The notes: generated from the sequence alone by a model not told the origin. A stretch of DNA of 64,000 nt from Massilia sp. IC2-278 (GCF_020708045.1 NZ_JAJFES010000008.1:1-64000), one strand, 5' to 3'; shown: positions 1-8,371, counted from the first letter of the stretch. Program-made: numbers and translations.

Positions 1-64
1 TAGGTGTCGAGTCCGATGAAGCGGGAACGATCTCCCGCTTCGATGGCAACTGCTTATTTGTCAT
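1..64 (-). CDS. N-terminal start of an unidentified leftward gene (partial)
   Basis: On the minus strand an ATG at 64 is preceded, six bases upstream, by a strong GGAGG ribosome binding site (complement of 71-75). The frame stays open to the window edge and begins MTNKQLPSKREIVPASSD. Only about 21 codons are present, too few to assign a family. The gene is divergent from the two-component regulator, and the spacer between them carries two Fur-box-like sites, so it may share iron control; this is inference. The opposite-strand frame over the same DNA has no ribosome binding site and is not preferred. Confidence 0.45.
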   Translation of the reverse strand, partial: MTNKQLPSKREIVPASSDSTP

Positions 65-175
65 GTAAATCCTCCAGGGACATATTGTCCACTATTTGGA
101 TGTCCATGAATCCCGGACCCTCTCAACTTGACCCCGGCTGTTCCTTGCCACATCTTGACAAACTTTCCGGCGCGC

Positions 176-196
176 AAATGCATATCATTCTCAATT
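176..196. promoter_or_regulatory. Fur-box-like site, distal
   Basis: Read on the minus strand the site is ATTGAGAATGATATGCATT, matching about 13 of 18 informative positions of the 19-bp Fur consensus. It lies between the divergent gene starting at 64 and the response regulator starting at 309, so it could act on either. Weaker than the second site at 289-307. Confidence 0.4.
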
Positions 197-288
197 GCGC
201 GCCGCCTTCATCCTGGCTGCGGCGTTGGCATACGTACCATTGCTGATGTCTTCATCCTGCAACGCTGTTAGAATGCCTCATCAATACG

Positions 289-307
289 AATGAGAATCAT
301 TGTTATT
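289..307. promoter_or_regulatory. Fur box overlapping the response-regulator start
   Basis: AATGAGAATCATTGTTATT matches about 15 of 18 informative positions of the Fur consensus. It ends one base before the ATG at 309 and lies downstream of a possible -10 element TAGAAT at 269-274. That is where a bound repressor would block transcription of the two-component operon. Iron control is inferred from sequence only. Confidence 0.6.
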
Positions 308-308
308 C

Positions 309-1070
309 ATGCGCTGCGAACAATCTCCTGACACGGCCGGCGCCCATCTGCTGGTGGTCGACGACCATCCGGACATCCGCCAGTCGCTCACCCTTTACCT
401 GCAGCGCCAGGGCTGGCGCGTGCTGGCCGCGGCCGATGCGCGCGAAGCCGATGCGCTGCTGGCGCGCGAGCGCATCGACCTGGTGGTGCTGGACGTGATG
501 ATGCCGGGCGAGGACGGCCTGTCGCTGTGCCGCCGCATCGCCGGCGCGCAGGCGGCTCCCGTGATCCTGCTCACCGCGATGGACAGCTCCCGCGACAAGC
601 TGGCCGGCTTCGACAGCGGCGCCGACGATTACGTGGTCAAGCCTTTCGATCCGCCCGAGCTGGTGGCGCGCATCCGCACGGTGCTGCGGCGCTGGCGCAG
701 GGGCGGCGGCGCAGGCACGCCCGCCGCACCGGAGGCCCGTCCGCGCTACCGCTTCGACGGCTGGACGCTCGACCTTGGCCGGCGCGAATTGTTCGACCGC
801 GACGGCAAGCCGGTGGCGCTGAGCGGCGCCGAGTTCCGCCTGCTGCAGGTACTGGTCGAGCATCCCGGCGTGGTGCTCAGCCGCGACCGTTTGCTCGACC
901 TGGTCGGCGACGGCGAGGCGAGCAATTTCGACCGCAGCATCGACAGCCAGGTCAGCCGCCTGCGCAAGAAACTGGAACCCGATCCGCGCCGTCCCGGCCT
1001 GCTGAAAACCGTGTGGGGCAACGGCTACCTGTTCGCTCCGGCCGTCAGCGCCTCGCTGGCGCCGGCATGA
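309..1070 (+). CDS. OmpR/PhoB-family response regulator
   Basis: A 253-residue response regulator with an N-terminal receiver domain (about 12-125) and a C-terminal winged-helix DNA-binding domain (about 145-245). The acidic pair D18-D19, phosphoacceptor D62 in VVLDVMMPGEDG, T89 and K111 in VVKPFD are all present, so the phosphotransfer site looks intact. The ATG at 309 is chosen over a TTG nine bases upstream because a Fur-like box occupies the DNA just before it. The stop codon overlaps the kinase start (ATGA), so the two genes form one translationally coupled operon. The signal sensed is unknown; the upstream Fur box suggests a link to iron or another metal. Confidence 0.9.
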   Translation: MRCEQSPDTAGAHLLVVDDHPDIRQSLTLYLQRQGWRVLAAADAREADALLARERIDLVVLDVMMPGEDGLSLCRRIAGAQAAPVILLTAMDSSRDKLAGFDSGADDYVVKPFDPPELVARIRTVLRRWRRGGGAGTPAAPEARPRYRFDGWTLDLGRRELFDRDGKPVALSGAEFRLLQVLVEHPGVVLSRDRLLDLVGDGEASNFDRSIDSQVSRLRKKLEPDPRRPGLLKTVWGNGYLFAPAVSASLAPA

Positions 1071-2422
1071 GGCCTGGGCGCATCCTGCATCGCCTGTGGC
1101 CCGACACCATGGCCGGCCAGCTGATCGGCCTGCTGCTGTGCGGCCTGCTCGGCGCCCACCTGCTCGCGGTGCTGGTCAGTTCGAAAGGGGACGGCGGCAT
1201 CCATACGCTCTCGCGCAAGCAGGTGGTCGACGACACCGTCGTCGCCTGGCGCCTGGCCCAGCATACGGCAGCGAATGCCGCGCTGGCCGCCTTCGATTCG
1301 CCGACGGTGCGCTTTCGGCGCACGCCCGCGCAGCCGGCCATGCCGCCGGCCAGCAGCGACGCGGTCGCGCAGCGCGAAGCGGCCATCATCGACGAGGCCT
1401 TGCGCGCGCAGCTGAAGCTGGCGCCGCAGGACGTGCGCATCGGCTGGCACAGCACCCATCTCGAGGCGCTCGACCCCGAGCTGGCGCTGGCATTGCGCCT
1501 GCCCGACGGCGCCTGGCTGGAAGGCATGCAGCGGCCCACGGTCGACCGCCAGTGGTGGCGCCCGCTGCGCTTCTCGGTCCCGGTCAGCACCTTGCCGGTG
1601 CTGGTGATCGTGATCGTTTTCGTGCGCCGCATCCTGCGCCCGGTACAGGCGCTGGCGCAGGCGGCCGACCGCGTCAGCCGCGGCGAATACGGCGCGCCGC
1701 TCGCCTTGGCCGGCCCGCGCGAGGCGCGCGAGGTCACGGCATCGTTCAACATCATGCAATCGCGCCTGGCGCGCTATCTCGACGACCAGCGCCGCATGCT
1801 TGCCTCGATCAACCACGACCTGCGCTCGCTGGTAACGACCCTGCGCCTGCGCGCCGAACTGGTCGACGACGAGCCGCTGCGCACGGCGATGCAGCGTACC
1901 CTGCGCGACATGGCGGCGATGATCGAAGAAAGCCTGCGCTTCGCGCGCGACGACGCCATCGACGAGCCGAGCGTGGACATGGATATCGGTTTGCTGCTGC
2001 GCGAACTGGTGGCGGACCAGGGTGCGCAGGGCCGCGACGTGACACTGTGCGAGCCAAAGGAGCCGGCCCTGGCCTGCCGCTGCCGCCCGCTGGCCCTGAA
2101 GCGCGCCCTGACCAACCTGGTCGAGAACGCGGTGCGCTACGGCGGCGGCGCGCGCATCCGCTACGCGCGCACGCGCCAGGCCGGGCGCCATCCGCACCTG
2201 ACGATTGCGATCGAGGATGACGGCCCGGGCATCGCGCCCGAACAGCTGGAGAACGTGTTCAAGCCCTTCTACCGGCTCGATGCGGCCCGCCATCCGGAAA
2301 CCGGCGGCGTGGGGCTGGGACTGGCGATCGCGCGCTCCTGCGTCGAGGCGCATGGCGGCAAGCTGGTGCTGGAGAACCGCGAAGGGCAGGGCTTGCGGGC
2401 GCTGGTAACGCTGCCTGTGTGA
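1067..2422 (+). CDS. Two-component sensor histidine kinase
   Basis: A 451-residue membrane histidine kinase, cognate to the preceding regulator with which it overlaps by four bases. A transmembrane helix lies near residues 18-38 and a second near 169-190, enclosing a periplasmic sensor region of about 130 residues. HAMP follows, then the dimerization helix with H250 in INHDLRS. The residue after LRS is not the usual proline. The ATPase domain has the N box NLVENAVRYG (about 350-359), the G1 box EDDGPGI and the G2 box GVGLGLAI, so it should be active. The same frame is open far upstream inside the regulator gene, but that part is a shadow; the ATG at 1067 fits the overlap. Confidence 0.9.
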   Translation: MRPGRILHRLWPDTMAGQLIGLLLCGLLGAHLLAVLVSSKGDGGIHTLSRKQVVDDTVVAWRLAQHTAANAALAAFDSPTVRFRRTPAQPAMPPASSDAVAQREAAIIDEALRAQLKLAPQDVRIGWHSTHLEALDPELALALRLPDGAWLEGMQRPTVDRQWWRPLRFSVPVSTLPVLVIVIVFVRRILRPVQALAQAADRVSRGEYGAPLALAGPREAREVTASFNIMQSRLARYLDDQRRMLASINHDLRSLVTTLRLRAELVDDEPLRTAMQRTLRDMAAMIEESLRFARDDAIDEPSVDMDIGLLLRELVADQGAQGRDVTLCEPKEPALACRCRPLALKRALTNLVENAVRYGGGARIRYARTRQAGRHPHLTIAIEDDGPGIAPEQLENVFKPFYRLDAARHPETGGVGLGLAIARSCVEAHGGKLVLENREGQGLRALVTLPV

Positions 2423-2427
2423 AAGCC

Positions 2428-2532
2428 GGGGTCAGGTCTGACATCCGGACACGAACTCAAGCGTTATTCGAAAGAAGCCGCCTGGATGCTGGGGCTACGG
2501 CAGAGCCCGTGTCCGAATGTCAGACCTGACCC
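2428..2532. repeat. 25-bp inverted repeat with 54-bp spacer
   Basis: The arms 2429-2453 and 2508-2532 are reverse complements at 24 of 25 positions; each contains the core GGTCAGGTCTGACAT or its complement. The element starts six bases after the histidine kinase stop codon and would form a very stable hairpin. It resembles dispersed REP-type palindromes more than a classical terminator, because no T-run follows the right arm. It may still end or stabilise the kinase transcript. Confidence 0.75.
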
Positions 2533-2544
2533 GCGCTGTTGAAG

Positions 2545-2580
2545 TAAAAAAAATGCCGCCCGACTTGCGTAGAGCGGCAT
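2545..2580 (-). terminator. Rho-independent terminator of the small leftward operon
   Basis: On the minus strand the stem ATGCCGC (2580-2574) pairs with GCGGCAT (2559-2553), followed by eight T residues. It lies just downstream of the leftward small gene ending at 2606. Confidence 0.8.
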
Positions 2581-2605
2581 GCGCGTATGCGCTAGTTGGT
2601 CATGG

Positions 2606-2791
2606 TCAACTGTAACTGGTCCAGGTCTGGGGAATATCGATCTGGCCGGTCTTGGCCGCGTTTGCATAGGCGCGCATTTCGGCGACGACGGCTTCCAGCT
2701 GTTCGTTGCCCGGGTTTTGCAGGAACCCCTTCATGCGTTCGTGCAGCGCGGCTTGCTGGTCGCGCCATTCATAACGGGAAGTCTTGCTCAT
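2606..2791 (-). CDS. Small hypothetical protein, 61 aa
   Basis: A short charged cytoplasmic protein beginning MSKTSRYEWRDQQAALHERM, with no signal peptide or membrane segment and a predicted helical core with several aromatic residues. Family not recognised. The start at 2791 is chosen because GGGGGC lies just upstream and because the ATG overlaps the stop codon of a 16-codon upstream frame (2788-2838), implying translational coupling. A good terminator follows. The combination of ribosome binding sites, coupling and terminator supports a real gene despite its size. Confidence 0.65.
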   Translation of the reverse strand: MSKTSRYEWRDQQAALHERMKGFLQNPGNEQLEAVVAEMRAYANAAKTGQIDIPQTWTSYS

Positions 2792-2838
2792 ACTGCCCCC
2801 TTGCAAATGAACACTGTGATGTTCTTGTTGAGATCCAT
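2788..2838 (-). CDS. 16-aa leader peptide upstream of the small protein
   Basis: The minus-strand ATG at 2838 follows a very strong AAGGAGG ribosome binding site. The frame encodes MDLNKNITVFICKGAV and stops in a TGA that overlaps the ATG of the next gene. It has no run of a single amino acid typical of biosynthetic attenuators. It may be a true microprotein or a coupling leader. Confidence 0.5.
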   Translation of the reverse strand: MDLNKNITVFICKGAV

Positions 2839-2936
2839 GACATCCTCCTTGATAAGGGAGTCAGGTTCTCACAAAACCATGCCCGGGTTCGGTGCGCTGA
2901 CGCACATTTGCTCAGCAGTATCGGCAGGAAATGGCG

Positions 2937-3611
2937 CTATCGCAAGACTGCGCGATAGAACATGGTCAGCCGTTCATCGAGCAGGCGGTGGGCCTCGGCG
3001 CTCGAGGGCTGGGCATCGGGAAACACGAAGCGCTGCACGCTGTCGCCGGCAATGGTGCTGATCAAATAGGCCGCCAGCTGGCCGAAGGGCAAATCGTCGC
3101 GCAGCTGGGCGCGCACGTCGGCGCGGGCGAAGTAGCGGTCGATCATTTCGCGCGTCAGGCGCGGGCCGGCGCCGTAGAAGGTGTCGGCCAGCTCCGGGTT
3201 GCCGGGCGCTTCGGCAATCACCACGCGTTGCATCGCAATCAATTGATCCTTGCATAGCAAATCGAAGAACTGGTGGGCGAAGTCGCCGACCACCTCGCGC
3301 AATGGCCGCGTGTCCTTGTCCATGTCGCGCATGCGGAAGAACTGGTCGCGGCGCGCCATCAGCACCGCATTCAGCAGGCCGGCCTTGCCGCCGAACTTCA
3401 CATAGATGGTGCGCACCGCAACGCGTGCGGCGCGAGCGATGGCTTCCAGGCTGGTGCGGGTATAGCCGTTGGCCAGGAACAGGCGGGCGGCGGCGTCGAT
3501 CAGGTCCTGGGTGCGTGCCTCGACGTCGCCTGCCTTGGGACGGCCGGCGCTGCGCGGGCAGGCGGGCGCCTGCGCTTCTGACACTGCGATTGCTTGCGAT
3601 GGTTTGCTCAT
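2937..3611 (-). CDS. TetR/AcrR-family transcriptional repressor
   Basis: A 224-residue TetR regulator. The N-terminal helix-turn-helix covers roughly residues 25-70, including LFLANGYTRTSLEAIARAA followed by VRTIYVKFGGKAGLL. The rest is the variable ligand-binding and dimerization domain. It is divergent from the HlyD-EmrB-outer-membrane-factor operon, the usual arrangement for a local drug-responsive repressor, and a palindrome lies in the 113-bp gap between them. The ATG at 3611 is preferred over one 24 bases upstream, because the longer version would start inside the palindrome. Confidence 0.88.
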   Translation of the reverse strand: MSKPSQAIAVSEAQAPACPRSAGRPKAGDVEARTQDLIDAAARLFLANGYTRTSLEAIARAARVAVRTIYVKFGGKAGLLNAVLMARRDQFFRMRDMDKDTRPLREVVGDFAHQFFDLLCKDQLIAMQRVVIAEAPGNPELADTFYGAGPRLTREMIDRYFARADVRAQLRDDLPFGQLAAYLISTIAGDSVQRFVFPDAQPSSAEAHRLLDERLTMFYRAVLR

Positions 3612-3633
3612 GCCGTCACTGTAATTCACCAAC

Positions 3634-3657
3634 AAATGAAATGCAACCGTTTCATTT
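3634..3657. promoter_or_regulatory. Candidate TetR operator
   Basis: Perfect 8-bp arms AAATGAAA and TTTCATTT flank an 8-bp centre in the gap between the divergent tetR gene and the efflux operon. Position and size fit a TetR-family operator controlling both directions. Confidence 0.6.
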
Positions 3658-3724
3658 CTTGACGAACCCAGGCGAATGCCGAATAATGTAGGACAACACT
3701 TATTCCCTTTTCGGAGTTGCCTTC

Positions 3725-4900
3725 ATGTCCCAACCGCAGACTTCGGGCCCGCAAGCCCCGCTCGGCGCCAACGCATCTGCCACACCCGCCGCACCTGCCG
3801 GCGCTGCCGCACCGGGCAAGACCCCGCCCAACAAGCGCGTGCTGGTCGTGGTCGGCCTGATCGCCCTGGCTGCCGCCGTTGCCGGCGGCCGCATGTGGTA
3901 CCGCAGCCATAACTTCGTCGAGACCGAAAACGCCTACGTGGCCGGTCACGTGCACCCGGTCTCGTCGCGCATCGCCGGCGTGGTCACGCGCGTGCTGGTC
4001 GAAGACAACCAGCATGTGAAGGCAGGCGACCCGATCGCCGAGCTCGACCCGGCCGACCAGCACGTGCGCGTCGAGCAGATCGAGGCGCAGATCGCCAGCG
4101 CGAAACAGCAGGTGATCCAGGCCGACGCCCAAGTGGCGCAGGTCAAGGCCCAGGCCGAAGCGGCATCCGCCCAGGTCGGCCAGTCGCAGGCCCTGCTGGT
4201 GCGTGCGCGCCAGGACGCCGAGCGTTTCGGCCAGCTGTACAACACCACCATGAAGGCCGTCTCGAAGGCCGAAGTCGACGCCGCGAATGCCGTGCGTGCC
4301 GCCGCCACCGCCGATGTCGCCGCTCGCCGCGACACCGCGAACGCCGCCAAGGCCAACATCGCCGCCGCCAGCTCGGCGCGCGACGTGCTGAACGCGCAGA
4401 TCAAGGTGTTGCAGGCGCAATTGAAGGACGCGCAGCAGCAGGTCGGCTACAGCCGCATCGTGGCGCCGGTCGACGGCCGCATCGGCCGCCGCAGCGTGGA
4501 AGTGGGCGCGCGCGTGCAGCCGGGCCAGCAACTCGTCGCCGTGGTCGAGGACAAGGTCTGGGTCACCGCCAACTTCAAGGAAACCCAGCTGGCCGGCCTG
4601 AAGCCGGGCCAGGAAGTGGAGCTGGCCGTCGACGCACTGCCGGACGAGCACCTGGTTGGCCGCGTGGACAGCTTCTCGCCAGCCTCGGGCAACCAGTTCG
4701 CGCTGCTGCCGGCCGATAACGCGACCGGCAACTTCACCAAGATCGTGCAGCGCGTGCCGGTGAAGATCGTGTTCGACCAGAAGGACGTGCAGCGCCTGTC
4801 CGGCCGCCTGGTGCCGGGCATGTCGGTGGTGGCCGAGATCGACCTGCGCCAGAAGGCCGAAGCCACCCAGGCCGAGCCAATGCGGGCCGCCGCTAAGTAA
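3725..4900 (+). CDS. HlyD/EmrA-type membrane fusion protein
   Basis: A 391-residue periplasmic adaptor of a tripartite efflux pump. A proline- and alanine-rich cytoplasmic tail (1-36) is followed by one membrane helix (about 39-55), a biotinyl-lipoyl-like half with FVETENAYVAGHVHPVSSRI, and a long alanine- and glutamine-rich coiled coil (about 105-240). The returning lipoyl half contains YSRIVAPVDGRIGRRSVEVG, and a beta-barrel domain follows. It should bridge the inner-membrane EmrB-like transporter to the outer-membrane channel. A GGAG site eight bases upstream supports the start. It is the first gene of the three-gene operon facing the TetR gene. Confidence 0.92.
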   Translation: MSQPQTSGPQAPLGANASATPAAPAGAAAPGKTPPNKRVLVVVGLIALAAAVAGGRMWYRSHNFVETENAYVAGHVHPVSSRIAGVVTRVLVEDNQHVKAGDPIAELDPADQHVRVEQIEAQIASAKQQVIQADAQVAQVKAQAEAASAQVGQSQALLVRARQDAERFGQLYNTTMKAVSKAEVDAANAVRAAATADVAARRDTANAAKANIAAASSARDVLNAQIKVLQAQLKDAQQQVGYSRIVAPVDGRIGRRSVEVGARVQPGQQLVAVVEDKVWVTANFKETQLAGLKPGQEVELAVDALPDEHLVGRVDSFSPASGNQFALLPADNATGNFTKIVQRVPVKIVFDQKDVQRLSGRLVPGMSVVAEIDLRQKAEATQAEPMRAAAK

Positions 4901-4930
4901 TCGCTTGAGCCAACACGCCAAGGACCACCC

Positions 4931-6535
4931 ATGAGCACTACGACCAAGGCCGCCCCCGGCGCCTTCCCGGGCGCGCCGGCTGCCGGCGCCGCCATCGGGC
5001 TGCGCACCTGGATCGCGGTCGCCGCCGGCATGCTCGGCGCCTTCATGGCGGTGCTCGACATCCAGATCACCAACTCGTCGCTGCGCGACATCCTGGGCAC
5101 GCTGTCGGCGACCCAGGAAGAGGGGTCCTGGATTTCCACCGCCTACCTGTGCGCCGAGATCGTCGTGATCCCGATGACGGCGCTGTTCGCGCGCGCCTTC
5201 GGGGTGCGCAACTACATGATCGGCACCACCGCGCTGTTCCTGGTCTTCTCGACCCTGTGCGGCGCGGCCTGGAACCTGGAAAGCATGATCGCTTTCCGCA
5301 TGATGCAAGGCTTCACCGGCGGCGCCCTGATCCCGATGGCGATGACCCTGGTGATGACGCGCCTGCCGTCGTCGAAGCGCGCGGTCGGCATGGCCATCTT
5401 CGGCCTCACCGCCACGCTGGCGCCGGCCATGGGCCCGACCCTGGGCGGCTACCTGTCCGAGCTGTACAACTGGCCCTCGATCTTCTACATCAACTGGGTG
5501 CCGGGCGTGCTGCTGATCGCCGGCATCATGTGGGGCCTGGACAAAGAGAAGGCGCAGATCGGCCAGCTGGTGCACGCCGACTGGCTCGGCATCTTCCTGA
5601 TGGCGATGGGCCTGGGTTGTTTAACCATCTTCCTGGAAGAGGGCAACTCGAAGGACTGGTTCGATTCGAGCTTCATCATCAGCTTTGCCGCGCTGGCGCT
5701 GATCGGCATCCTCGGCTGGGTAGCGAACAGTTTTGTCCGCCAGCAGTCGTTCGTGAATTTGCGCCTGTACGGGCAGCGTAACTTCCTGGTCGCGACCGTG
5801 CTGTCGGCGGTAACCGGCATGGGTTTATACGGTTCGTCCTACCTGCTGCCGCTGTACCTGGGCCAGATCGCCGGCTACACGCCGATGCAGATCGGCGAAG
5901 TCATCGCCTGGGTCGGGTTGCCGCAGCTGATCGTGATGCCGTTCGCGGCTGCGCTGTCGTCGAAAGTCGATAACCGCATCATGTGCAGCTTCGGCTTGCT
6001 GCTGTTCGGCGGCTCCTGCCTGATGAACGCCTTCATGGACGCCACCACCGGCTACGACCAGCTGATGGTCACGCAGATCATCCGCGCCATCGGCCAGCCC
6101 TTCGTGATGCTGACGCTGTCGAACTTCGCGATGCAGGGCATCGCGCCGAAGGACATGCCGTCGGCCTCGAGCCTGTTCAATATGACGCGTAACCTGGGCG
6201 GCTCGGTCGGCATCGCGCTGCTGGCGACCTCGCTGACCAACCGCGAGCATTTCCATTCGGCGCGCCTGGGCGAATCTATTTCGAGTTATGCACCGGCGAC
6301 CCAGGAACGCCTGGACCAGATGACGCAAGCCTTCATGGCGGGCGGCATCGACCCGGCCACGGCGGCCAACCAGGCGCTCGCCGCGCTCGACCGCATCGTG
6401 CGGCGCGAATCGTATGTGATGGCCTACAACGACGGCTTCTGGATCGTCGGCCTGATCCTGATCTCGTGCATCGCCGTGGTCTGGCTCGCCGACAAGGTCA
6501 AGTCCCCCGGCGGCGCCGGCGGCGGTGGCCATTGA
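4931..6535 (+). CDS. EmrB/QacA-type MFS drug exporter (DHA2, 14 TM)
   Basis: A 534-residue major facilitator with about 14 membrane segments. It has the DHA2-type motif VLDIQITNSSLRDILGTLSA in the first helices, a charged motif-A-like loop with the sequence RAFGVRNYM, and the motif-C-like region GPTLGGYL. The protein is a proton-coupled multidrug exporter working with the upstream adaptor, 30 bp away. An AAGGA site precedes the ATG. The glycine-rich C terminus overlaps no other gene; the outer-membrane factor follows after 26 bp. Confidence 0.93.
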   Translation: MSTTTKAAPGAFPGAPAAGAAIGLRTWIAVAAGMLGAFMAVLDIQITNSSLRDILGTLSATQEEGSWISTAYLCAEIVVIPMTALFARAFGVRNYMIGTTALFLVFSTLCGAAWNLESMIAFRMMQGFTGGALIPMAMTLVMTRLPSSKRAVGMAIFGLTATLAPAMGPTLGGYLSELYNWPSIFYINWVPGVLLIAGIMWGLDKEKAQIGQLVHADWLGIFLMAMGLGCLTIFLEEGNSKDWFDSSFIISFAALALIGILGWVANSFVRQQSFVNLRLYGQRNFLVATVLSAVTGMGLYGSSYLLPLYLGQIAGYTPMQIGEVIAWVGLPQLIVMPFAAALSSKVDNRIMCSFGLLLFGGSCLMNAFMDATTGYDQLMVTQIIRAIGQPFVMLTLSNFAMQGIAPKDMPSASSLFNMTRNLGGSVGIALLATSLTNREHFHSARLGESISSYAPATQERLDQMTQAFMAGGIDPATAANQALAALDRIVRRESYVMAYNDGFWIVGLILISCIAVVWLADKVKSPGGAGGGGH

Positions 6536-6561
6536 ACCCCATTCGATTGAAGAGAAAAACG

Positions 6562-8031
6562 ATGTTCGATTCCCTTGCCAAGAACCTCCCGCGCCGCGCG
6601 GCGCTTGCGATGGCCGCTGCCGTGCTGGTGTCCGGCTGCTCGACGATCGGTCCCGATTTCGTGGCGCCGAAAGGCGCGCAGGAGCCGGCCTTCCGCCACG
6701 CTTCCGAGGCACCTGTCGTTGCCAATGACATGGCGCGCCTGCCGGCCAACTGGTGGACCGTCTTCAACGACGCCACACTGAGCGAACTGGAAGCGCGTGC
6801 CCTGCGCGACAGCCCGGGCGCGAAAGCCGCGGGCCAGCGCCTGCTGCAGGCCCAAGCCCAACTGGGCGTGGTGCGCGCCGGCCAGGCGCCGAACGTGTCG
6901 GTGAACGCCGGCGTCTCGAACTCGCGCACCTCGGCCGAGACGGCACAGGGCCTGGCCCTGGGCGGGCGTTCGATCGAAGGTAACAACTATTCGGTCGGCG
7001 CCTCGCTGTCGTACGAGCTCGATATCTGGGGCCGCGTGCGCCGCATCGTTGAAGCGGCCGATGCCCAGGCCCTGGCCGCCCAGGACGACCGCGACGCCGT
7101 GCTCTTGATGCTGACCGGCCAGGTAGCGCAGAGCTACTGGCAGCTGCGCGGGCTGGATGCGGAACAGGCGATCCTGGTCGATGCCCTGGCTGCCCGCCGC
7201 GAAGCGCAGGAGCTGATCGAGGCGCGCTTCAATGCCGGTTTGTCGAACGAACTGGACGTGTCGCGCGCCCGCATCGAGCGTGCGAATGCCGAAGCCGATC
7301 TGCATGAGGTGCAGCGCCAGCGCAACGCGGTCGAGCACGCGCTGGCGGCCCTGGTCGGCGTCTCGCCGAGCACGCCGCTGGTGGCCAGCGCCGCCAAGAC
7401 CGCGCTGCCGCTGCCGCCCGCCATTCCGGTCGGCCTGCCAGCCAGTCTGCTGAGCCAGCGGCCGGACCTGGCCGCCAGCGTGGCGAATCTGAAGGCGGCG
7501 AATGCACAGGTGGGTGTGGCCGAAGGCATGTTCTATCCTTCGCTGACGCTGACCGGCAACTTCGGCTATGCGTCGGAGTCGCTGCGCGACCTGGCCGGCG
7601 GCAGCGCGCGCCAGTTCTCGGTGGGGCCGCTGGCCCTGTCGCTGCCGGTCTTCGACGGCGGCCGCAACCGCGCCAACCTGGCGCTGTACAAGGCGCGCTA
7701 CGAGGAGGCGGTGGCGAATCACGAGAACCGTTTGCTGACGGCGCTGCGCGAAGTGGAAGACGCGCTGTCCGACGTGCAGGGGCGCCAGAAGCAGGGCGAC
7801 GTGCAGGCCCAGGCACAAGAGGCGGCGGCGCGTGCGCTGCTGGTGGCGCAGGCGCGCTATGAGCGTGGCGTGTCGACCTACCTCGACGTGATCGATGCCC
7901 AGCGCAGCACGCTGGCGGCCGACCGCGCGGCGGCGCAGATCCGGACCCAGCGCTTGCTGGCGTCGGTGGCCGTGGCGCGTGCGCTGGGTGGTGGTTGGGA
8001 GCAGGCGCCGGCGCTGGCGACGGTGCGGTAA
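6562..8031 (+). CDS. NodT-family outer-membrane efflux lipoprotein
   Basis: A 489-residue outer-membrane factor of the OprM/NodT type. It begins with a lipoprotein signal ending LVSGC, so C26 should be acylated. Two TolC-like repeats follow, each with long helices and beta segments; SLSYELDIWGRVRR and SLTLTGNFGYASESL are typical strands. Third gene of the operon, it supplies the channel through which the HlyD-EmrB pair exports. The chosen ATG gives a proper lipoprotein signal; longer in-frame starts would read into the exporter gene. Confidence 0.9.
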   Translation: MFDSLAKNLPRRAALAMAAAVLVSGCSTIGPDFVAPKGAQEPAFRHASEAPVVANDMARLPANWWTVFNDATLSELEARALRDSPGAKAAGQRLLQAQAQLGVVRAGQAPNVSVNAGVSNSRTSAETAQGLALGGRSIEGNNYSVGASLSYELDIWGRVRRIVEAADAQALAAQDDRDAVLLMLTGQVAQSYWQLRGLDAEQAILVDALAARREAQELIEARFNAGLSNELDVSRARIERANAEADLHEVQRQRNAVEHALAALVGVSPSTPLVASAAKTALPLPPAIPVGLPASLLSQRPDLAASVANLKAANAQVGVAEGMFYPSLTLTGNFGYASESLRDLAGGSARQFSVGPLALSLPVFDGGRNRANLALYKARYEEAVANHENRLLTALREVEDALSDVQGRQKQGDVQAQAQEAAARALLVAQARYERGVSTYLDVIDAQRSTLAADRAAAQIRTQRLLASVAVARALGGGWEQAPALATVR

Positions 8032-8050
8032 GCGCGGGCCAATTTCTACC

Positions 8051-8070
8051 CGGGCCGTATCATCGGCCCG
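8051..8070 (+). terminator. Hairpin after the efflux operon
   Basis: CGGGCCG and CGGCCCG form a perfect 7-bp stem with a six-base loop, 20 bp after the outer-membrane-factor stop. No T-run follows, so termination is likely but not certain. Confidence 0.45.
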
Positions 8071-8079
8071 TGTCGTCTC

Positions 8080-8280
8080 CCGTACGGTGGGCACCCCGTG
8101 CCCACGCGGTTACGTGCGCATCCTTGCACCGTTAGCGGGTCCGACTCGCTCGCGAAAGGTGAGGCGAACGAAACCCATGCATACCGCTCCGATCATTGTC
8201 GATATCGCGAGCGATGATTCACCGCCAGTAGTGCAATCACACGCACGTAACCGCGTGGGCACGGAGTGCCCACCGTACGG
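8080..8280. repeat. Hairpin-ended intergenic repeat, copy 1
   Basis: The ends 8080-8118 and 8242-8280 are inverted repeats identical at 38 of 39 positions, with 123 bp between them. Each end contains a smaller palindrome built on GTGGGCAC and GTGCCCAC. Related pairs occur at 46945-47136 and 53424-53561, so this is a dispersed family. No coding frame with a ribosome binding site was seen inside. The element accounts for most of the 340-bp gap between the efflux operon and the next gene. Confidence 0.85.
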
Positions 8281-8371
8281 TCAATGTTAGCGGCAAGATC
8301 ATCGCGCCGATCCCATCCCACCTAACGGTATTACAATCCCCCGCTTGCATTCGAAACCAAACAGGGGACAC

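Noticed and set aside
4..246. An 80-codon rightward frame at the left edge
   Set aside because: It has no ribosome binding site and runs antisense to a better-supported leftward start with GGAGG, across two Fur-like sites.
527..1066. A longer histidine kinase start inside the response-regulator gene
   Set aside because: The extra residues are Arg/Pro-rich shadow sequence; the ATG at 1067 overlaps the regulator stop as expected for an operon.
3626..5575. A 649-codon leftward frame antisense to the HlyD/EmrB genes
   Set aside because: It is rich in His, Arg, Gly and Ala with no domain pattern, and is a mirror of GC-rich codons on the opposite strand.
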